A stretch of 64,000 nt of DNA from Brachypodium distachyon (GCF_000005505.3 NC_016133.3:24020555-24084554), one strand, 5' to 3'; positions 10,597-23,600 are shown, counted from the first letter of the stretch. Notes: generated from the letters alone by a model not told the origin. A program made the numbers and translations.

Positions 10597-12071
10597 CTAT
10601 TTGTCGCTGAGGCTCGCACCGATGGAAACGGTGCGCGCCTCGTCGCCGGCTTGCAGGGGCACCTTCTTGACCTTGGCACCCTCCTCCTTTAGCTTCACGC
10701 CCTTGCTGACGTGCGGGCGGGAGTTGGTACTGCCCCCGGCATCCTGCCCGGGAGTGGCTCGTGCCTTCTTTTGTGCGGGCTGCTTGCCCGCAAGTGGATC
10801 CTCGTTCCCGGCAATGTCGTAGTCGCTGGAATCCGTCACTGCGGAGGTCTTTACGACCTCGTCCACGCACCAAGCAGCGTCCTTCAGGTCGTACTTGATG
10901 GAGAGTACACCGTATATTGTTGGCATGTTCATCACGCCATAGGCGGCATGAGTTGCCGCCATGAACTTGATCAGCGCCGGCCGACTAATAATCCTGTTGT
11001 ACGGCAACAGGGTGTGAGCCACGTCGAAGACAATGTGATCAGTCGGAAATGCTTTCCGGGACCCGAAAGTCACCGAGAGCGTGATTCGCCCCATGGGCTG
11101 CACCACTCGGGTTGATCCCCCGGAACGGGTCGGTGGGCTTCATCTGCTCCAGAGGCAGCTGAAGCTTTTCCACCAACTTGGCGGACAGAGGTTAAGGCTC
11201 GCCCCGTTGTCCACCAGAACCTTTGTCACCGTCACATTGTTTATGATCGGTGACACGACGAGGGGAAGTACTCTTGATCCCAAGGGAAGAATCGGGTGAT
11301 CGTCCAAGTTGAAGGTGATCGGCAAATGCGACCACCTCAACGGCTGTTGCGCCTCCACGCTGGGGAGGAAGGTGCACACCTCACGAGTGAGCCGCTTCAC
11401 GGTCCCCTGTGGATGCAGGCGACATCGTGGGGCTCCTGGAAGCCGGGCTCATCGGCGTCATCGCTGCAGTCGTCCTCGTGATGTTCGGCATGAGGCTTGT
11501 CACGTCCCCGGGGTGACCGGTCCTTGACCGTGACCCCCCGCGGGTTCTCCCTTGTCGCCGCTGCTGGCCCGCTCAGTTGCGGGGGTTGTTCGGGCAGTCT
11601 CGGGAGAGGTGCCCGATATCCCCGGAGTTGAAGCAGGCTCCGGCAGCATGGCGCTCCTCGTGGCGCTGCACGCACTTATCCTTGATGGTCTGGAGAGTGC
11701 GGCAGTCCTGTGCGTCGTGGGTGGCGTTGGTGTGGATGGGGTAGCGCGCGGCCGCCGCCGGCTTGCTACCCGATGCTCCCGCCGACGCCGCCTTCTTGGT
11801 GAGCCTCTGGGGAGCCCCCGGTTCCGCGGCAAGCACTTGATCCCGCCGCGTTTCTGGGAGCCCTTCTTCCCGGAGCCCTCGGGTGGGTTCGGCCACTTTG
11901 GCAGCAAGCTCAAGCGCTAGACGCCCTTCCTCGGCAATCGCGCACTTGTGCGTGAGAGCGTAGAGATCCATGGTAGTCCGGATCCGGTGCGTGTAAAGCT
12001 TCTGCCTCTGGGATGGAGTAGGAGATGTTGGAGAACCTGTTGGTGAAATTCCGCAACGTCTTCCCCGGCTT
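10597..12071 (-). pseudogene. Tat gag C-terminus, zinc knuckle and protease, copy 1
   Basis: Reading leftward from the CTGCA duplication, the segment holds the end of the gag capsid-like domain (LRNFTNRFSNISYSIP) and a basic linker. A zinc knuckle at about 11580-11625 reads CFNSGDIGHLSRDC, with Ser where the second Cys of CX2CX4HX4C should be. Further left comes an aspartic protease with VLVDNGASLNL at about 11185-11220, followed by a protease tail ending in SIGASLSDK. The parts lie in different frames. The protease motif has Asn where Thr/Ser/Gly is usual. Confidence 0.75.
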
Positions 12072-12076
12072 CTGCA

Positions 12077-15000
12077 TGTGAGACCCCGAGACTGAATTTA
12101 TGCAATTTAGCCCCAAATGCTAACTCGCGCATAAATCAAGCCCCAGTGCCTCCCTACGATGAACACTTCACAACATACACGCAATGTGTTCACTGCAGGT
12201 TAGAACAGAAATGATATCATTACATCACTTCTAAGACACAAGATTAAGTCAAGCTCATACATGGAGCGAAATACCAAGTTATTACAACTCACGGACACAT
12301 CTCCACAATCATCATTACACCAGCGGAAGCAAATTAGGCCCAAGTACGGACAAGTTACAATTATTGCCTAAGAGGCTGAAACTGAAAAGGAGAGCCCACC
12401 ACAAGTTCACAGAACCCTGCTCTGGAATCTTCTGGCTAAACGTCGAAGCTGTCGTCGTCGAACTCCACGAGGTAACCACTCACCTGTTCCTCCGGAAACT
12501 CTGGAGAGAACAACGTTGCAGAGCAACTGAGTACAACGTACTCGCAAGACTTACGGGAGATCTAAACTAGATATGCAACAAGTCTCAAAGGATGGATAAT
12601 GTGGTGGGGTTATGCAACAGCAAAAATATCTGGAGAGACTCACTAATGACAACGTCTAAATAGAGGATGAGAAGTGTCTACTAAGTGAGGTGATCTTTTA
12701 ATATCTAACACCAACCAAACACAACCTCTTATCACCCCCTCAACCCCTTGTGAGGAAATGATCCAAAGGCACTCACACTTAAGCAGTTTTAAGCATATCC
12801 ATGATTAAGGCTAATTACTACTCAAGTTTAAGAGATTAAGTTAATTAAATTGTTTGAGTTCTCTATGATCAAGTAATGACCAACCAAGTCGTCCATAACC
12901 GCGGACACGGCTTTCCAAAAGATTTATCCCTGCAAGGTGTGCCAATTTACCTGTACACGTTCGTCCAACCCTTATTGCCACTCGAGTAGGAACACACAAA
13001 GGCGTGTGTCGGCAGGAATGGGTGGCACGACGTTTCCAACCCCCACAACTAATCCAAGGAACCACCCAACTGAGTCTAATCCGAAACGAGAGCCTGGCTG
13101 AAGCGTCGTACGGACTCAAGAGTTGCGTGGACAGCTGGTAGTGGTTCAGTGTCCACAGAATGACCACTCCAGACTAGTGCCGCAATCCTATATGTATGCA
13201 AAGTACCAACAACTCTCCAAACACAACACCAGTGTATATGCGATATGCCAAGTGGAACGCCCAAACTATGTGGCCCCTAGAAGAGCTATGAAACGAGTAC
13301 TAAGCTGAGTGGGAACCCATATATTCTCCCACGAGCGGTTAGCGCAAAGTTTCTTGGGTTGGCGAAAACGAGAACTCAGTCCTTAGGTCGGCGTCAATGG
13401 AACAAAACACCAATGCGTTAGCACGGCCTCCCATCGTTGCCTTGTGCAGGTAATAACAGGTCACAGTTTAATAATTACAATTAAATGCAGAAAGTAGCAT
13501 GTGGATGTAGCAATTGTATAACCCCAAGTAAGGACACTAGACGTGCAAGCTAAGCAAGACTTCTAATGACCAACTAGGGCAATAACAAACATGTGACATG
13601 GTAATAGGATAAGGAACAAGACAACGGGCATTTGAGTAGAGCTGACTAAAGCTACGCAATTCCTAGAGGCATCGTGACAAGAGCTGAGAACGTAACTTAA
13701 TGCAAGAATGAGAGAGACGCATTGAGTATAATCAACATGTTCAAGGAATGGCTGCTTGCCTGGATTCTCGGTCGCTGGGCAACGAGAGAGGGGATCCGAA
13801 GAAGTGTGGGAACCTGGATCGTCGGCGGAGTAAGTCGGTGTTCCTAACGATAAGATCCAAACACACAATGTAGGTAGGAATAAGCATACATAGAGTGCAA
13901 TGCGCAAACAAGGATGCATGGCATGTGATAGAATGATGCATTCAATTTAAACAAGAGTTCTAGGCATTTAGTGAAAAAGATTATCCATTAGATGGTAAGA
14001 TGGATGGTAATAGTGGTTACACTTTGCTCAATATATTAAACAGTAACATGGTCATAAAGTACAGGTTCTAAGGAATAATTCACATTTTTACAGACGGTTC
14101 AAATTCATTACCAATTTTAAACTAGGAGCTACACAAGTTCGTATGGTTGAATTTCAAATCTGGGACAGATTTGAAATTCGAAACCTCAAAGTGTAAATCT
14201 AAATGCACAGTTAAATTCCTTGCATTTTTCTGATTCCAAAACATATATGGTTTGCCCAGTTTGGATTTAGCATGCAATTACTAGGATTTAAACAAGATAA
14301 AACAATTTATCGAATTTTAAAACAAAAGAAAACACACAGAGAACTAAATCTACTCGGGCGCAACTAAGCCTGTGCGGCTGACAGCGGGCCCGGAAGAGCT
14401 GATGAGGCAGGGCGTGCTGAGCTGGCTGCCGCGGTCACTGACCAGCGGGTCCCACTTGGCAGGGTCGGTAAAAGGTTAAAAAGGTTGGTTTTTACCTTGC
14501 AGCCAAGGGAGATCGAACCCGGGTCAAAACGGACCAGAGTGAACGGACGAGCGAGGTAACCAGACGGGCTGCAGATCGGATCTTACTAGATCAAGGGCGT
14601 AAACCCTTTTAACCCGACGAAAACTGGCATCTTGCGGGCGCGCGCGGCGGCCACGGCAAGGCATGAACGCCGGCGACCAAAACTAGCGGTGGAGGGCTAA
14701 CTAACGCGGAAAAGATAGCGGCGCGCGGAGTTAAACTAGGTGGCACGAAGGCCACCACATGAGCCTTAGCGAACTCGACACCGCGGCGACGAGCAGTAGC
14801 TCGCTGGCGGCAAGCCGGAGCACGTGCATGTGGCTACGAGGCTACGGAGTACCAATTCGCGCACGGAAAGAAGCCGAAGGAAGAGGAGCTCACCACGAAG
14901 CTGGAGGAGGAAGCTGACGAGGATTCGGTGGACGGTTCGCCGGAATTTTGCCGGAGAAGTGGCGGCGGCCGGAGTTGGGGAAGACGAACTAGGCGGCGAC

Positions 15001-15952
15001 GTAGGCAATCCCGGTCCAATTCCTTGCACGCATGCGTAGAGGACGACGAGGCGCAGACAATGACGTGCACGGTTCGTTTTAGTTCGGTCCGAGGCGGCGG
15101 CGCGGCGCGACGGCGTCCACAGCCCGGGAAGAAGGCGACGGCGGCGGCGCAAAAGGAGGGAGAGGAAGGCCCGTCTAGGGTTTCTCCTTGAGCTAGGGTT
15201 GAGAGAAGGCGCTACGCGGCTTATAAAGGCGGAGCGGAGGCAGCGGTCGCTGTCAACGACGATGTGGCGCGGAGGGGGCCTCCATCGGCCAGGAGAACGA
15301 AAAGCAGAGGTTGAAGAAAGGCTTGTGAGAGAACGCATACTTCGCGGAATACGCCTTCAACGCGGGGAAGCGCAATGCGGGTGGCGCACGATGGAGTTGG
15401 GCTGCAGCGGCGTTGCGGGGCTGCGCGGTGCGCTAGGAAAGCTGGGCCCGCGTGTGGTGCGCGGAAGAGGTTGGGCCGAGGCGGCTGCTGGGCCGACTCG
15501 GGCCGAAAGGTAAGCGGGTAGGTTTTTTTTTGTTTTTGTTTTTCCTTTTCCCTTTTTCTGTTTTTCTGTTTTTCAAATAGTTTTTGGATTCAAATTTTAA
15601 ATACCATTTTGAAAAGCTGAGAAGTAGAAGAATTCAAATATGGCACTACTATTTGAAAATATTCAAATGGAGTTAGAGTTCTAAAACAAAACTCATTTGA
15701 ATATCATTTGAAAAATGTAGGAAAAGGAATTCAAACTCAAAGAAGGGTGATTCATATTTGAATCTTCTAGCAAATCCAAACAACAAGATTTCAAACCACA
15801 AGTTCAAAAAATGTAATTTTCAAATTTTATGTGAATCAAAGAATTGATGACATGGCATGGATGCAAATGTAAAATGTTATGCAACAAGAATTTAAATTAC
15901 AAATAGGTCCAAACAAGGGCTTAAATGTAAATGTTGCTCTTGGGCTGTTACA
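12077..15952 (-). mobile_element. Solo LTR of 3.9 kb (TGTAACAGCCC type), TSD CTGCA
   Basis: On the minus strand it begins TGTAACAGCCCAAGAGC and ends GGGGTCTCACA. The 5-bp repeat CTGCA flanks it (12072-12076 and 15953-15957). Gag codons on the two sides (AELHTVVQ / KPGKTLRNF) rejoin in frame when it is removed. It has the general plan of the 46400-52671 LTRs: an AT-rich start, a GC-rich centre with a TATA-like site near 15220, and the AGGCAAG...CTTGAACAT block at 13737-13761. Open frames in its GC-rich part (for example 14766-15338) are Arg/Ser/Pro-rich and carry no recognised domain. No gag or pol is inside. Confidence 0.85.
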
Positions 15953-15957
15953 CTGCA

Positions 15958-17094
15958 CCACCGTGTGCAGCTCCGCCATGGTTCCCGGGCGCTTGTAGCC
16001 GCCCTCGAACGCGTTCACAAACTGCTCGCGCAGGTCAGCTCAAGAGGCAATGGACCCGTCGGGCAAGTTGAACAACCAAGTCCTCGCTGATCCTTTCAGG
16101 ACAATCGGGAACCAGTTGGCCCTGACCTTGTCGTCGGCACCGATAGCATGCATGCCGAACGTGAAGGTCAGGAGGAAGTCCTTAGGATTCACGATCCCAT
16201 CGTACGTCTCGAACGTTGGCGCTCCGAACTTGCGGGGCCATGTCACTTAGCGCAGCTCGTGGGAGAACGCGGCGCAGCCGTCATCGGCGCGCATGGGAGC
16301 GTCTTCCTGCTCCTCTGGACGTTAGCGCTCCCTCTCGCGCCGGCGTCGGCGCTGCAAGCGCTGGCGGAGATCTTCTTGCTGTCGGGCGATCAGGATGCCT
16401 CACGCGTCACCAAGCGTGACGGTCGATGACGAGTCCGATTAGTCCTCGGGATCCTCGTCGTCTTGTCCTCCCGAGGGTGGAGGATGCTCTCCCTGTCCCG
16501 AGGCGCGGGTGCATCTCCGCGTCCCGGGTTCTGTCCCCGGCCCGAACCGGCCAGGCCGCCCTCACCTTGCGGTTGTTGGGCAGCGAGCGCGAGGAGCGTG
16601 TCCAACTCCACACTCCACACATCGTGCGCCGGCGTGCCTTGCGGTTGCTCGTAGCGCACCATGACACGCGCGGAGATGATGGCTTCCGCCGGGGTCCGGG
16701 CGGGAGGCTACCGGTTCTCTGACCTGTTGCCGTCCGCCCGGTCGCCCAGTGTCCTCGACTGAGAGGGCCGAGACCCCACTGGCGTCGAACGCGACGCGAT
16801 GTGGTCGTGATGCAGCTGTTGCTGCACGTCCTCAGCCCGCGAGTGAACTCGCTGGCTGGCACGTGCGACGTTAAGGTCGCCCGTGCGGCTGGCTGCGGCG
16901 CTAGGCGTCGCAGCTCCCCTCGAACTGTTGTCCATCTACGCCCGAGGAGCTGGCAGGGGAAGCTGCGGTTGGTGCTGCGGCTGCTGAGGCTGCTGACGTC
17001 ATTGCAACGCACGTGCGGCGTCATTGGATCGAGTGCGCGTGGCCAGCGTGTTGCGCAAGTCGACCCGGGGCTCGTTTGACTTTTTGGGCGGCAT
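15958..17094 (-). pseudogene. Tat gag N-terminal half, copy 1
   Basis: A likely start at 17094 (MPPKKSNEPRVD) lies 96 bp inside the LTR edge. It runs leftward through a Gln/Pro-rich region with stops and frame changes into the conserved Retrotrans_gag domain: PRKFGAPTFETYDG, then FTFGMHAIGADD and KGSARTWLFNLP at about 16050-16235, ending AFEGGYKRPGTMAELHTVVQ at the solo LTR junction. An early stop follows ARALQ at about 17000. The product would have been the capsid/nucleocapsid protein that packages the element RNA. Confidence 0.78.
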
Positions 17095-17170
17095 GGCGAG
17101 CTGATGTAGACGATGTCGTTGGTGACGAAGCCGATGACGCCGGCCGTCACCCGAAGTTCTCTGCACGCCC

Positions 17171-17189
17171 CCCTACTTGGTGCGCCAGA
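17171..17189 (-). other. Primer-binding site of Tat copy 1
   Basis: Immediately inside the LTR edge (LTR ends ...CTTCGACA on the minus strand) lies TCTGGCGCACCAAGTAGG, the position and form of the tRNA primer site of many grass gypsy elements. The exact tRNA was not determined. Confidence 0.55.
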
Positions 17190-18095
17190 TGTCGAAGCAC
17201 GGGTCTCCGGCACCGGGGATGCCGGACACCCCCTTGTTGTTCAGTGAAGGACGAGGCGAGCGCTCCGGCGATCGCCGGCGTGACGAAAGGCGCGAAGTGT
17301 AGACAATCGGATTTACTGAGGTTCGGACCACCCAGAGATGTAACACCCTACGTCCTCCTTTGGTTGTATTCATGAATTAGTGTTGTATTCATGAATTAGT
17401 GTGCTCTTACTGATTGCCCGGGGGGTTTCTGGGTAGACTACTTGTCCTTCTAAGGGATTCTGCTACAGGTGGATGCAATACTACTTGTTACTGACTAAGG
17501 TTCGAATCTTTGACCGATGTCATTGGTCTTCCTTTTATAGACAAGGGGATATCACAGGTGCCGATGCATGCAGCGTGACACGTTAGCTATACGCGTGTCA
17601 TTGCAACAAAACTTACTCTACTGGTTATCCACTCTGGGCGCCATGCAGCGCCCAGGCCACCGTACACGGTAAATAAAATTGACTTATAGGGTAGCCGCTC
17701 TAGCCTTGCTGAGCAAGGCTAGCCCTGCCGATGTGACTCCCGTCGGTGCATTAAATACACCGTGTCCGTTGTATCGTCCTGTCTTCGCTGTTCTGCGGGT
17801 CCCACCTGCAAGCCCGAGCGCGGGTTGCTAGGAGCCCCTTCCCGACAAGTGCATCCAGCATTGCCGGGGCAGCGTGCCTTCCTCTTCCTGGGACCAGAGT
17901 TCCCGGGTACCCACCGGAGCGAGCACTTCTCCTGTTTCAACTCTTGACTTTGCCTTCGCCAATAACCGGCTCTTTGGGGCGGGCTCCCCGGGCTTATCCT
18001 TTTCGAAAGGCCAACCTGGTGGGGCTTCATCACTCACGACTCACGCGTCTCGTATCAGTAGGATCCCGTGGGCCAATGGTATGACAGTCAGCACA
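17190..18095 (-). repeat. Right (5') LTR of Tat copy 1
   Basis: On the plus strand it starts TGTCGAAGCACGGG and matches the left LTR of copy 2 (55554-56756) at many points, including gcgagcgctccggcgatcgccggcg versus ggatcgctccggcaatcgccggcg and the 'ggttcgg.ccacc..' block. A 22-bp direct duplication (ttgtattcatgaattagtg) occurs at about 17363-17401. The outer boundary is uncertain: similarity to copy 2 fades before 18095, and the neighbouring gene's last exon begins by about 18180. Confidence 0.6.
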
Positions 18096-18910
18096 AAGTC
18101 ATGTATCAGCAGATCGACGTCGTATGTTACACTTGCTCATAGGCAAGCAGTCACTTGCTCCATTTTGAAGTCGTCCTAACGCCGAGCTTGAACTATTCCG
18201 ATGCACCGTATCAGACTTTGTTGGCACTGCTGGGCATTGGAGCAATACTCTGGTAATCTCTTCCGTCCTATAAGTATTGATAACCTGTATCTTTTCACAA
18301 GCTTCTTTCCAGCATTCTTGCACTTGATTGTCATACAGTTTGTTAATTTTCCTCAGATCGTGCTGCAAAAAAAAAAACGTCATCAATAATAAAAACATTC
18401 AAACAAAGCTTTAGAAGCAGAAGAACTAGTCTTCCCATGCTAACCATGCCCTGATATCGCTTGTGCTCATGGTCTATAGATGCACCACGTCCCTTCGCTG
18501 CCACCGAACATGCTTCCAGCATAACATGGTGATGTTCGTCGTGAGAATTATACGAGTCCAAGAGTTCTTTCGTAGAATGATATCGCAATTGAAACAAGAG
18601 CCATTGTATATTATAAATTTCCATTCTAGTTACTTTTCAAATGAAAAATAAAATTAACCAGTGATGTACACCATCGAATGCCATTAAAACAGATGTCCAC
18701 AAAAGTCTTTGAGACAACCTTAAGACGACCAAAGGCAATTTCATGCTTTTGTTGAAGTACGCCGTCAAGTGATTGAAGTTTATGAAGGTCAGTCGTTTTC
18801 ACATGACTTAACCTTGGGCATAGTCTGGTTCCGTTAGCAAGTTTCGTGTCAACGACATCCATGTAAATAAGCTGGGAAAAGTAAGAGAATCAATTAATCA
18901 TATTGCTTCC

Positions 18911-19044
18911 TGTAAAACTAGGGTTTAGAGATGTATTTGGGGAAACTGCTCAACTTTCTATGGCATGGCTATCTCATATATTTATAGAGGTACAAGTTGT
19001 ACAAATACAGAGAATACAGAAGCTATACGAATACAATTCTAACA
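18911..19044 (-). repeat. 3' LTR of copia element
   Basis: 134 bp, near-identical partner of 23601-23734. It ends ...CTAGTTTTACA on the minus strand. Confidence 0.93.
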
Positions 19045-19054
19045 CCCTCACTCA
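19045..19054 (-). other. Polypurine tract of copia element
   Basis: The minus strand reads TTGAGTGAGGG directly before the 3' LTR, the expected site for plus-strand priming. Confidence 0.7.
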
Positions 19055-22000
19055 ATCTAAACGGACGGTGTCTCGCAAGTTCAGATTGCGCCGGCAGCCT
19101 TCAAACAATGGCAATGACAGCGGCTCGGTGAAGATGTCTACAAGTTGATCTTTAGAGGAGATGAACTTGATTTGAAGAAGCTTCTGTGCAACACGTTCCC
19201 TCACAAAATGATAATCGACTTCGATGTGTTTCATTCGGGCATGGAATACCGGATTGGTGGACAAGTATGTAGCACCGATGTTATCACACCAAAGGACAGG
19301 AGGCCGATCCGAAGAGACTCCTAGCTCCTGAAGTAGCGACTGTATCCAGATCAGCTCAGCGGTGGCATTAGCGACCGCTTTATACTCTGCTTCGGTGCTG
19401 CTTCAAGAGACTGTAGACTGCTTGCGGGCACTCCAGGCAACCAAGTTGGTACCAAGGAAAACAGCATATCCCCCGGTGGATCAGTGTTCATCAGGACTTC
19501 CAGCCCAATCAGCGTCAGAGAAGGCTGAGAGAAGATCCGTCGAGGTAGATCGAAGATGCAGACCATAGGAAGCCGTGAGACAGACATACCGCAGAATGCG
19601 CTTGACAGCCGACCAATGAGAGTCTCGAGGAGCATGAAGATACCGACAAACCCGATTGACAGCAAAAGATAGATCAGGCTGAGTGATAGTGAGATATTGC
19701 AGCCCACCAACAATACTCCGGTACTCAGTAGCATCGTCGGGAGAGAGAGGATCACCAGCATCAACCGAGAGTCGATCCGTGGCAGCCATGGGCGTGTGCG
19801 ATGGTTTGCACTTCAACATAGCAGCACGCCGCAGCAAGTCGAGGCAGTACTTCTTCTGGGGGAGAGCCAAACGAGAAGCTTGATGAGTAACCTCAATACC
19901 AAGGAAAAAATGAAGCTGGCCCAGGTCCTTGACAGCAAAGTCACCCTGATGAGCAAGAACAAGACGATCGGCCTCGGCAGCTGAGGAACTGAGAAGGATG
20001 ATATCATCCACATAGACCGAGAGATACATGGTGATGTCAGGTCGCTGAAGAAGAAACAACGAAGTGTCAACCATGGATGGCACAAACCCATGAGACCGAA
20101 GAGCTGAGGCAAGCTTGGCATGCCAGGCACGAGGAGCCTGTTTGAGGCCATACAATGACTTGATCAGCTGACAAAGATGATGAGGCCTGGCTGGATCGAC
20201 AAACCCTGGAGGCTGCTTCATATAAACTTCCTCTTCGAGCACACCATGAAGAAAGGCATTCTGAACATCCAACTGCCGAAGGGACCAACCACGAGTGACA
20301 GCCATCGATAGAAGAAGGCATATGGTGGCAGGCTTGATAACAGGGCTGAAAGTATCCTCATAATCAAGACCATATCGCTGCTTGAACCCCTTTGCCACTA
20401 ACCGAGCTTTATAGCGCTCAATGGAGCCATTGGCATGCCGCTTGACCTTTAAAACCCACTTGGAGTCAATGACATTGAAACCAGACTGTGGTGGAACAAG
20501 AGCCCAAGTCTCATTTTTCTGAAGAGCCTGAAACTCCTGCTCCATGGCAGCACGCCAGTGAGGAATGTTCATAGCTGCATGAAAATACCGAGGTTCGGAT
20601 GTCGGGTCGGCGACTGCCTCGGCCATGTACGCGGCAAGCCAGACACAGTACCGTCAGTGCGTTCGACGGGCTTGACAATCCCATTGCGGCTGCAGGTATG
20701 TGGTCGACGAGGTGGACTCGGCGCACGCGGTAGATCAGGCTGTTCTGGCTCAGCAGGGGGCAATGGCGACTCTACGGGAGCCGCGGAGGCGGGAGAAGGC
20801 AGCGCAGGTGATGGCGGCCCATCCGCAGAACACGGCCCAAGCGAGGGCGGCCCACCAGCGGGCGAAGACGGCCCATCAGCAGGAAGCGGAGAGACCGGAC
20901 GGGCCGGTTCACCGACCGGCCCAACATGGCCATCGATGTGACCACGTGCATCGCCATGCACACGAGGCTCATCCGGATCATCCAGGAGCTGAAGCCGAGC
21001 ACCACAACCAATACCTGCACCATGATTAGGCAACAATAGAGGAGAATATGCAACATCCAAAAATTGGTCAGGGGTAATTGGCGAAGAATGGGAAGGTGGA
21101 TTGGTGGAAGATGATTTTGGCAGTTGGGAAAAAGGAAACAAAGATTCATCAAAGATAACATCGCGGGATATGTAGACGCGATTGGAAGGAACATGGAGAC
21201 ATTTGTACCCTTTGTGGAGAGAACTGTACCCTAAGAAGACACACTTTTTGGACCGAAATTCGAGTTTGTGCTTGTTATAGGGACGAAGGTGGGGCCAGCA
21301 GGCGCACCCAAAGATCTTGAGGAAATTGTAGTCTGGAGTTTCATGGAGAAGACGCTCAAGCGGTGTTTTCATGTCAAGAACACGAGTAGGAAGCCGATTA
21401 ATAAGGAAACAAGCCGTGGAGAAAGCATCTCTCCAAAATCGAAAAGGGATGGATGAATGGGCAAGAAGAGTAAGACCAATCTCAACTATGTGGTGATGCT
21501 TGCGTTCGGCGGCGCCATTCTGCTGATGTGTATGTGGACAGGACACACGATGGATAATCCCCAACTTCTAAAAAAAGGTATTAAGATTGAGATACTCGCC
21601 CCCCCAATCGGACTGAACATGAAGAATTTTATGGTTAAGGAGACGTTCCACGTGGGTTTGAAATTGAAGAAAGACATTGAACACATCAGACTTGCGTTTC
21701 AAAAGATAAAGCCAGGTGAAACGACTATAAGCATCAATGAAACTGACATAATAATTGTGGCCACTAACAAAAGTTTGCGCGGGCCCCCAGACATCTGAAA
21801 AAACAAGTTCAAGAGGAGCTTTGACTACACGATCAGAAAGCGAAAAAGGGAGTTGATGACTTTTGCCTTGCTGACAGGCATCACACACGGAAACATCTTT
21901 ATTGGTAGACTCGATAGGAAGCGCATGCCGATGAAGAACATGACGGATGACGGGAGAAGCTGGATGACCAAGACGCGAATGCCACCGAGACGGCGAAACA

Positions 22001-23573
22001 CGAACAGCGCTGAAAACTTGGGAGACAGCAGGCACATCAAGCTTGTACAGCCCACGGTGGTAGCGACCTCTAAGAAGGGTGTCCTTCGTGACTCGGTCCT
22101 TAACAAGAAAATCACAAGGATGAAATTCAACAGAGAAGTTATTGTCACGGGAAAGTTTAGGAACCGATAAAAGATTACGAGTGACAGAAGGAACATGAAG
22201 AATATTACGAAGTTGAAAAGATTTAGAGGTGGTTGTGGGAAGGGAAGCCTGACCAATATGAGAGATGTGCATACCTGCTGCATTAGCGGTGTGAACCTTG
22301 TCGATGCCATGATAAGGTTCCTGGACGGCAAGCTTGTCGAGCTCACCTGTGAGATGATCCGTGGCCCCCGTGTCCAACCAGCCCGCATTGAAGGAGTACG
22401 ATGGCATCTGGCCCTGCGTGGCCATCGCAGCCTGCCGCTCATTGTTGTGCCCATCATTGCCAATGCCCAAGAAATGACGCTTGAAGCGGTTGTAGCACCG
22501 AGAGGCAAGGTGACCTGGGATGCCACAGAGTTGGCAAACGTGGCGACCATTGGTGGTGACGGTGTTGCGAGGTGGTGCAAGCACCAGCTTGCCGTTCTGC
22601 GGTGGAGGCGTGGGGAGAATCGGCTTGCCCCCACCCGAGCTCGGAGTGCCGCTGTTGGAGCGGTTAGAGGCGCGATTGCCACCCCGATAGGCCGCATTGG
22701 CCGACGATGAGGCGTTGTAGATGTCGGCGGAGCGACGGGCCTCGATGCGCTGCTCGGTGCTAAGAAGACGGACGTAGAGGTCGCGGGGCGGCATAGGAAG
22801 ATCGCGCCCGTTGACAACCTCAACAAGCGAGTCGTAATCGTTGTCTAGGCCATTAAGGACATAGGAGGTGAACTCCTTGTCATGGAGTGGCTGGCCAATG
22901 GAGGCCAAGGTGTCCGCTAGGGTTTTAACATTGTTGAAGAAGATGGCCGCGGGAAGATCCCGTTTCTTCAGTTCGCCAAGATGTCGGCGGATCTGCATGG
23001 ACCGGGCCGTCGACTGGGACGCGAAGCTGCTCGAGAGTGTGGTCCAGGCATCATGAGAAGTGGTGGCAAAGAGCACCATGCCGGCAACACCCTCAGAGAG
23101 CGACGATTGAATCGCCGAGAGGATCACTCGATCCTGTTGCACCCAGGAGCGGTGGGCGGGATTGGGTATGGCAAGGCCCCCAGTCACGGCAGCAGGAAGG
23201 AGCACCGGCAGGCAGGGGAACGTGCCGTCGACGTAGCCCATGAGAGAGTGACTACGGAGAAGAGGAAGCACTTGCGCACGCTAGAACAGATAGTTGTCCA
23301 GAGTAAGCTTGATGGTGATGAGGTGCGCAAAGTGGAACAGAGCAGTCGGGGCAGGATCGGCCGGTAGAGCACCGGTAAGATGAGTGGCGGCGGCAGTTGC
23401 CGGGGCCACGGTGGTGGCTGCGAAGACGGCAAGGGACGGGGCTGCGGTGATGGCGGCCGTGGTGACGGGGAGAACATCACGCCGGCAGAGTTTGTTTGGA
23501 GAAGGCCAAGGCCGGTGGCAGGGCCGAACAGGGCGTCGGTGGCGTTGGAGGAGGTGGCGGCGGCGGAAGACAT
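19049..23573 (-). pseudogene. copia gag-pol polyprotein (few lesions)
   Basis: Starts at 23573 (MSSAAATSSNATDALFG) and ends near 19050. In order it holds a UBN2-type gag domain (NGLDNDYDSLVE), a zinc knuckle CQLCGIPGHLASRC at about 22495-22536, protease WLDTGATDHL at about 22350, and a GAG-pre-integrase (HSRLGHP, CDACQQGKSH). Integrase (FIDAYSRFTWLY, QSDWGGEY, NGAAERKHHHIVE), reverse transcriptase (KARLVAKGFKQ, LDVQNAFLHG, YVDDIILL at about 20005) and RNase H ([18 protein letters not shown]) follow. Lesions are TAG at 23281-23283, a frameshift in an A-run near 21567, a frameshift near 20600, and a stop near 19480. With so few lesions it is a fairly young element. Confidence 0.88.
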
Positions 23574-23590
23574 GAGATTTGATCGCCTAG

Positions 23591-23600
23591 TCTGATACCA
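23591..23600 (-). other. Primer-binding site of copia element (tRNA-iMet)
   Basis: The minus strand reads TGGTATCAGA directly after the 5' LTR, the standard initiator-Met tRNA primer site of plant copia elements. Confidence 0.9.

Larger units (their letters stand above)
1580..18095 (-). mobile_element. Ty3/gypsy Tat-type retrotransposon, copy 1 (degraded, left end missing)
   Basis: Read on the minus strand the order is right LTR (17190 to about 18095), primer-binding site, gag, protease, reverse transcriptase, a first RNase H, a second (archaeal-type) RNase H, integrase, a long spacer, then a gene on the opposite strand. Two RNase H domains and an extra antisense ORF are established hallmarks of the Tat lineage of Ty3/gypsy elements. 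Every coding part carries frameshifts or stops. Two younger solo LTRs (7978-9306 and 12077-15952) split it, each with a clean 5-bp target duplication. The left LTR and the first half of the antisense gene are lost at about 1580. The outer end of the right LTR could not be placed exactly. Confidence 0.85.

Noticed and set aside
14766..15338. 190-codon minus-strand open frame, Arg/Ser/Pro-rich
   Set aside because: It lies in the GC-rich part of a solo LTR bounded by a target duplication. It is low-complexity with overlapping open frames on the other strand and no domain.
5952..17094. Possible integrated plant pararetrovirus
   Set aside because: The gene order with integrase, LTRs, a tRNA primer site beside an LTR and two RNase H domains is that of a Ty3/gypsy retrotransposon. 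No movement protein is seen.
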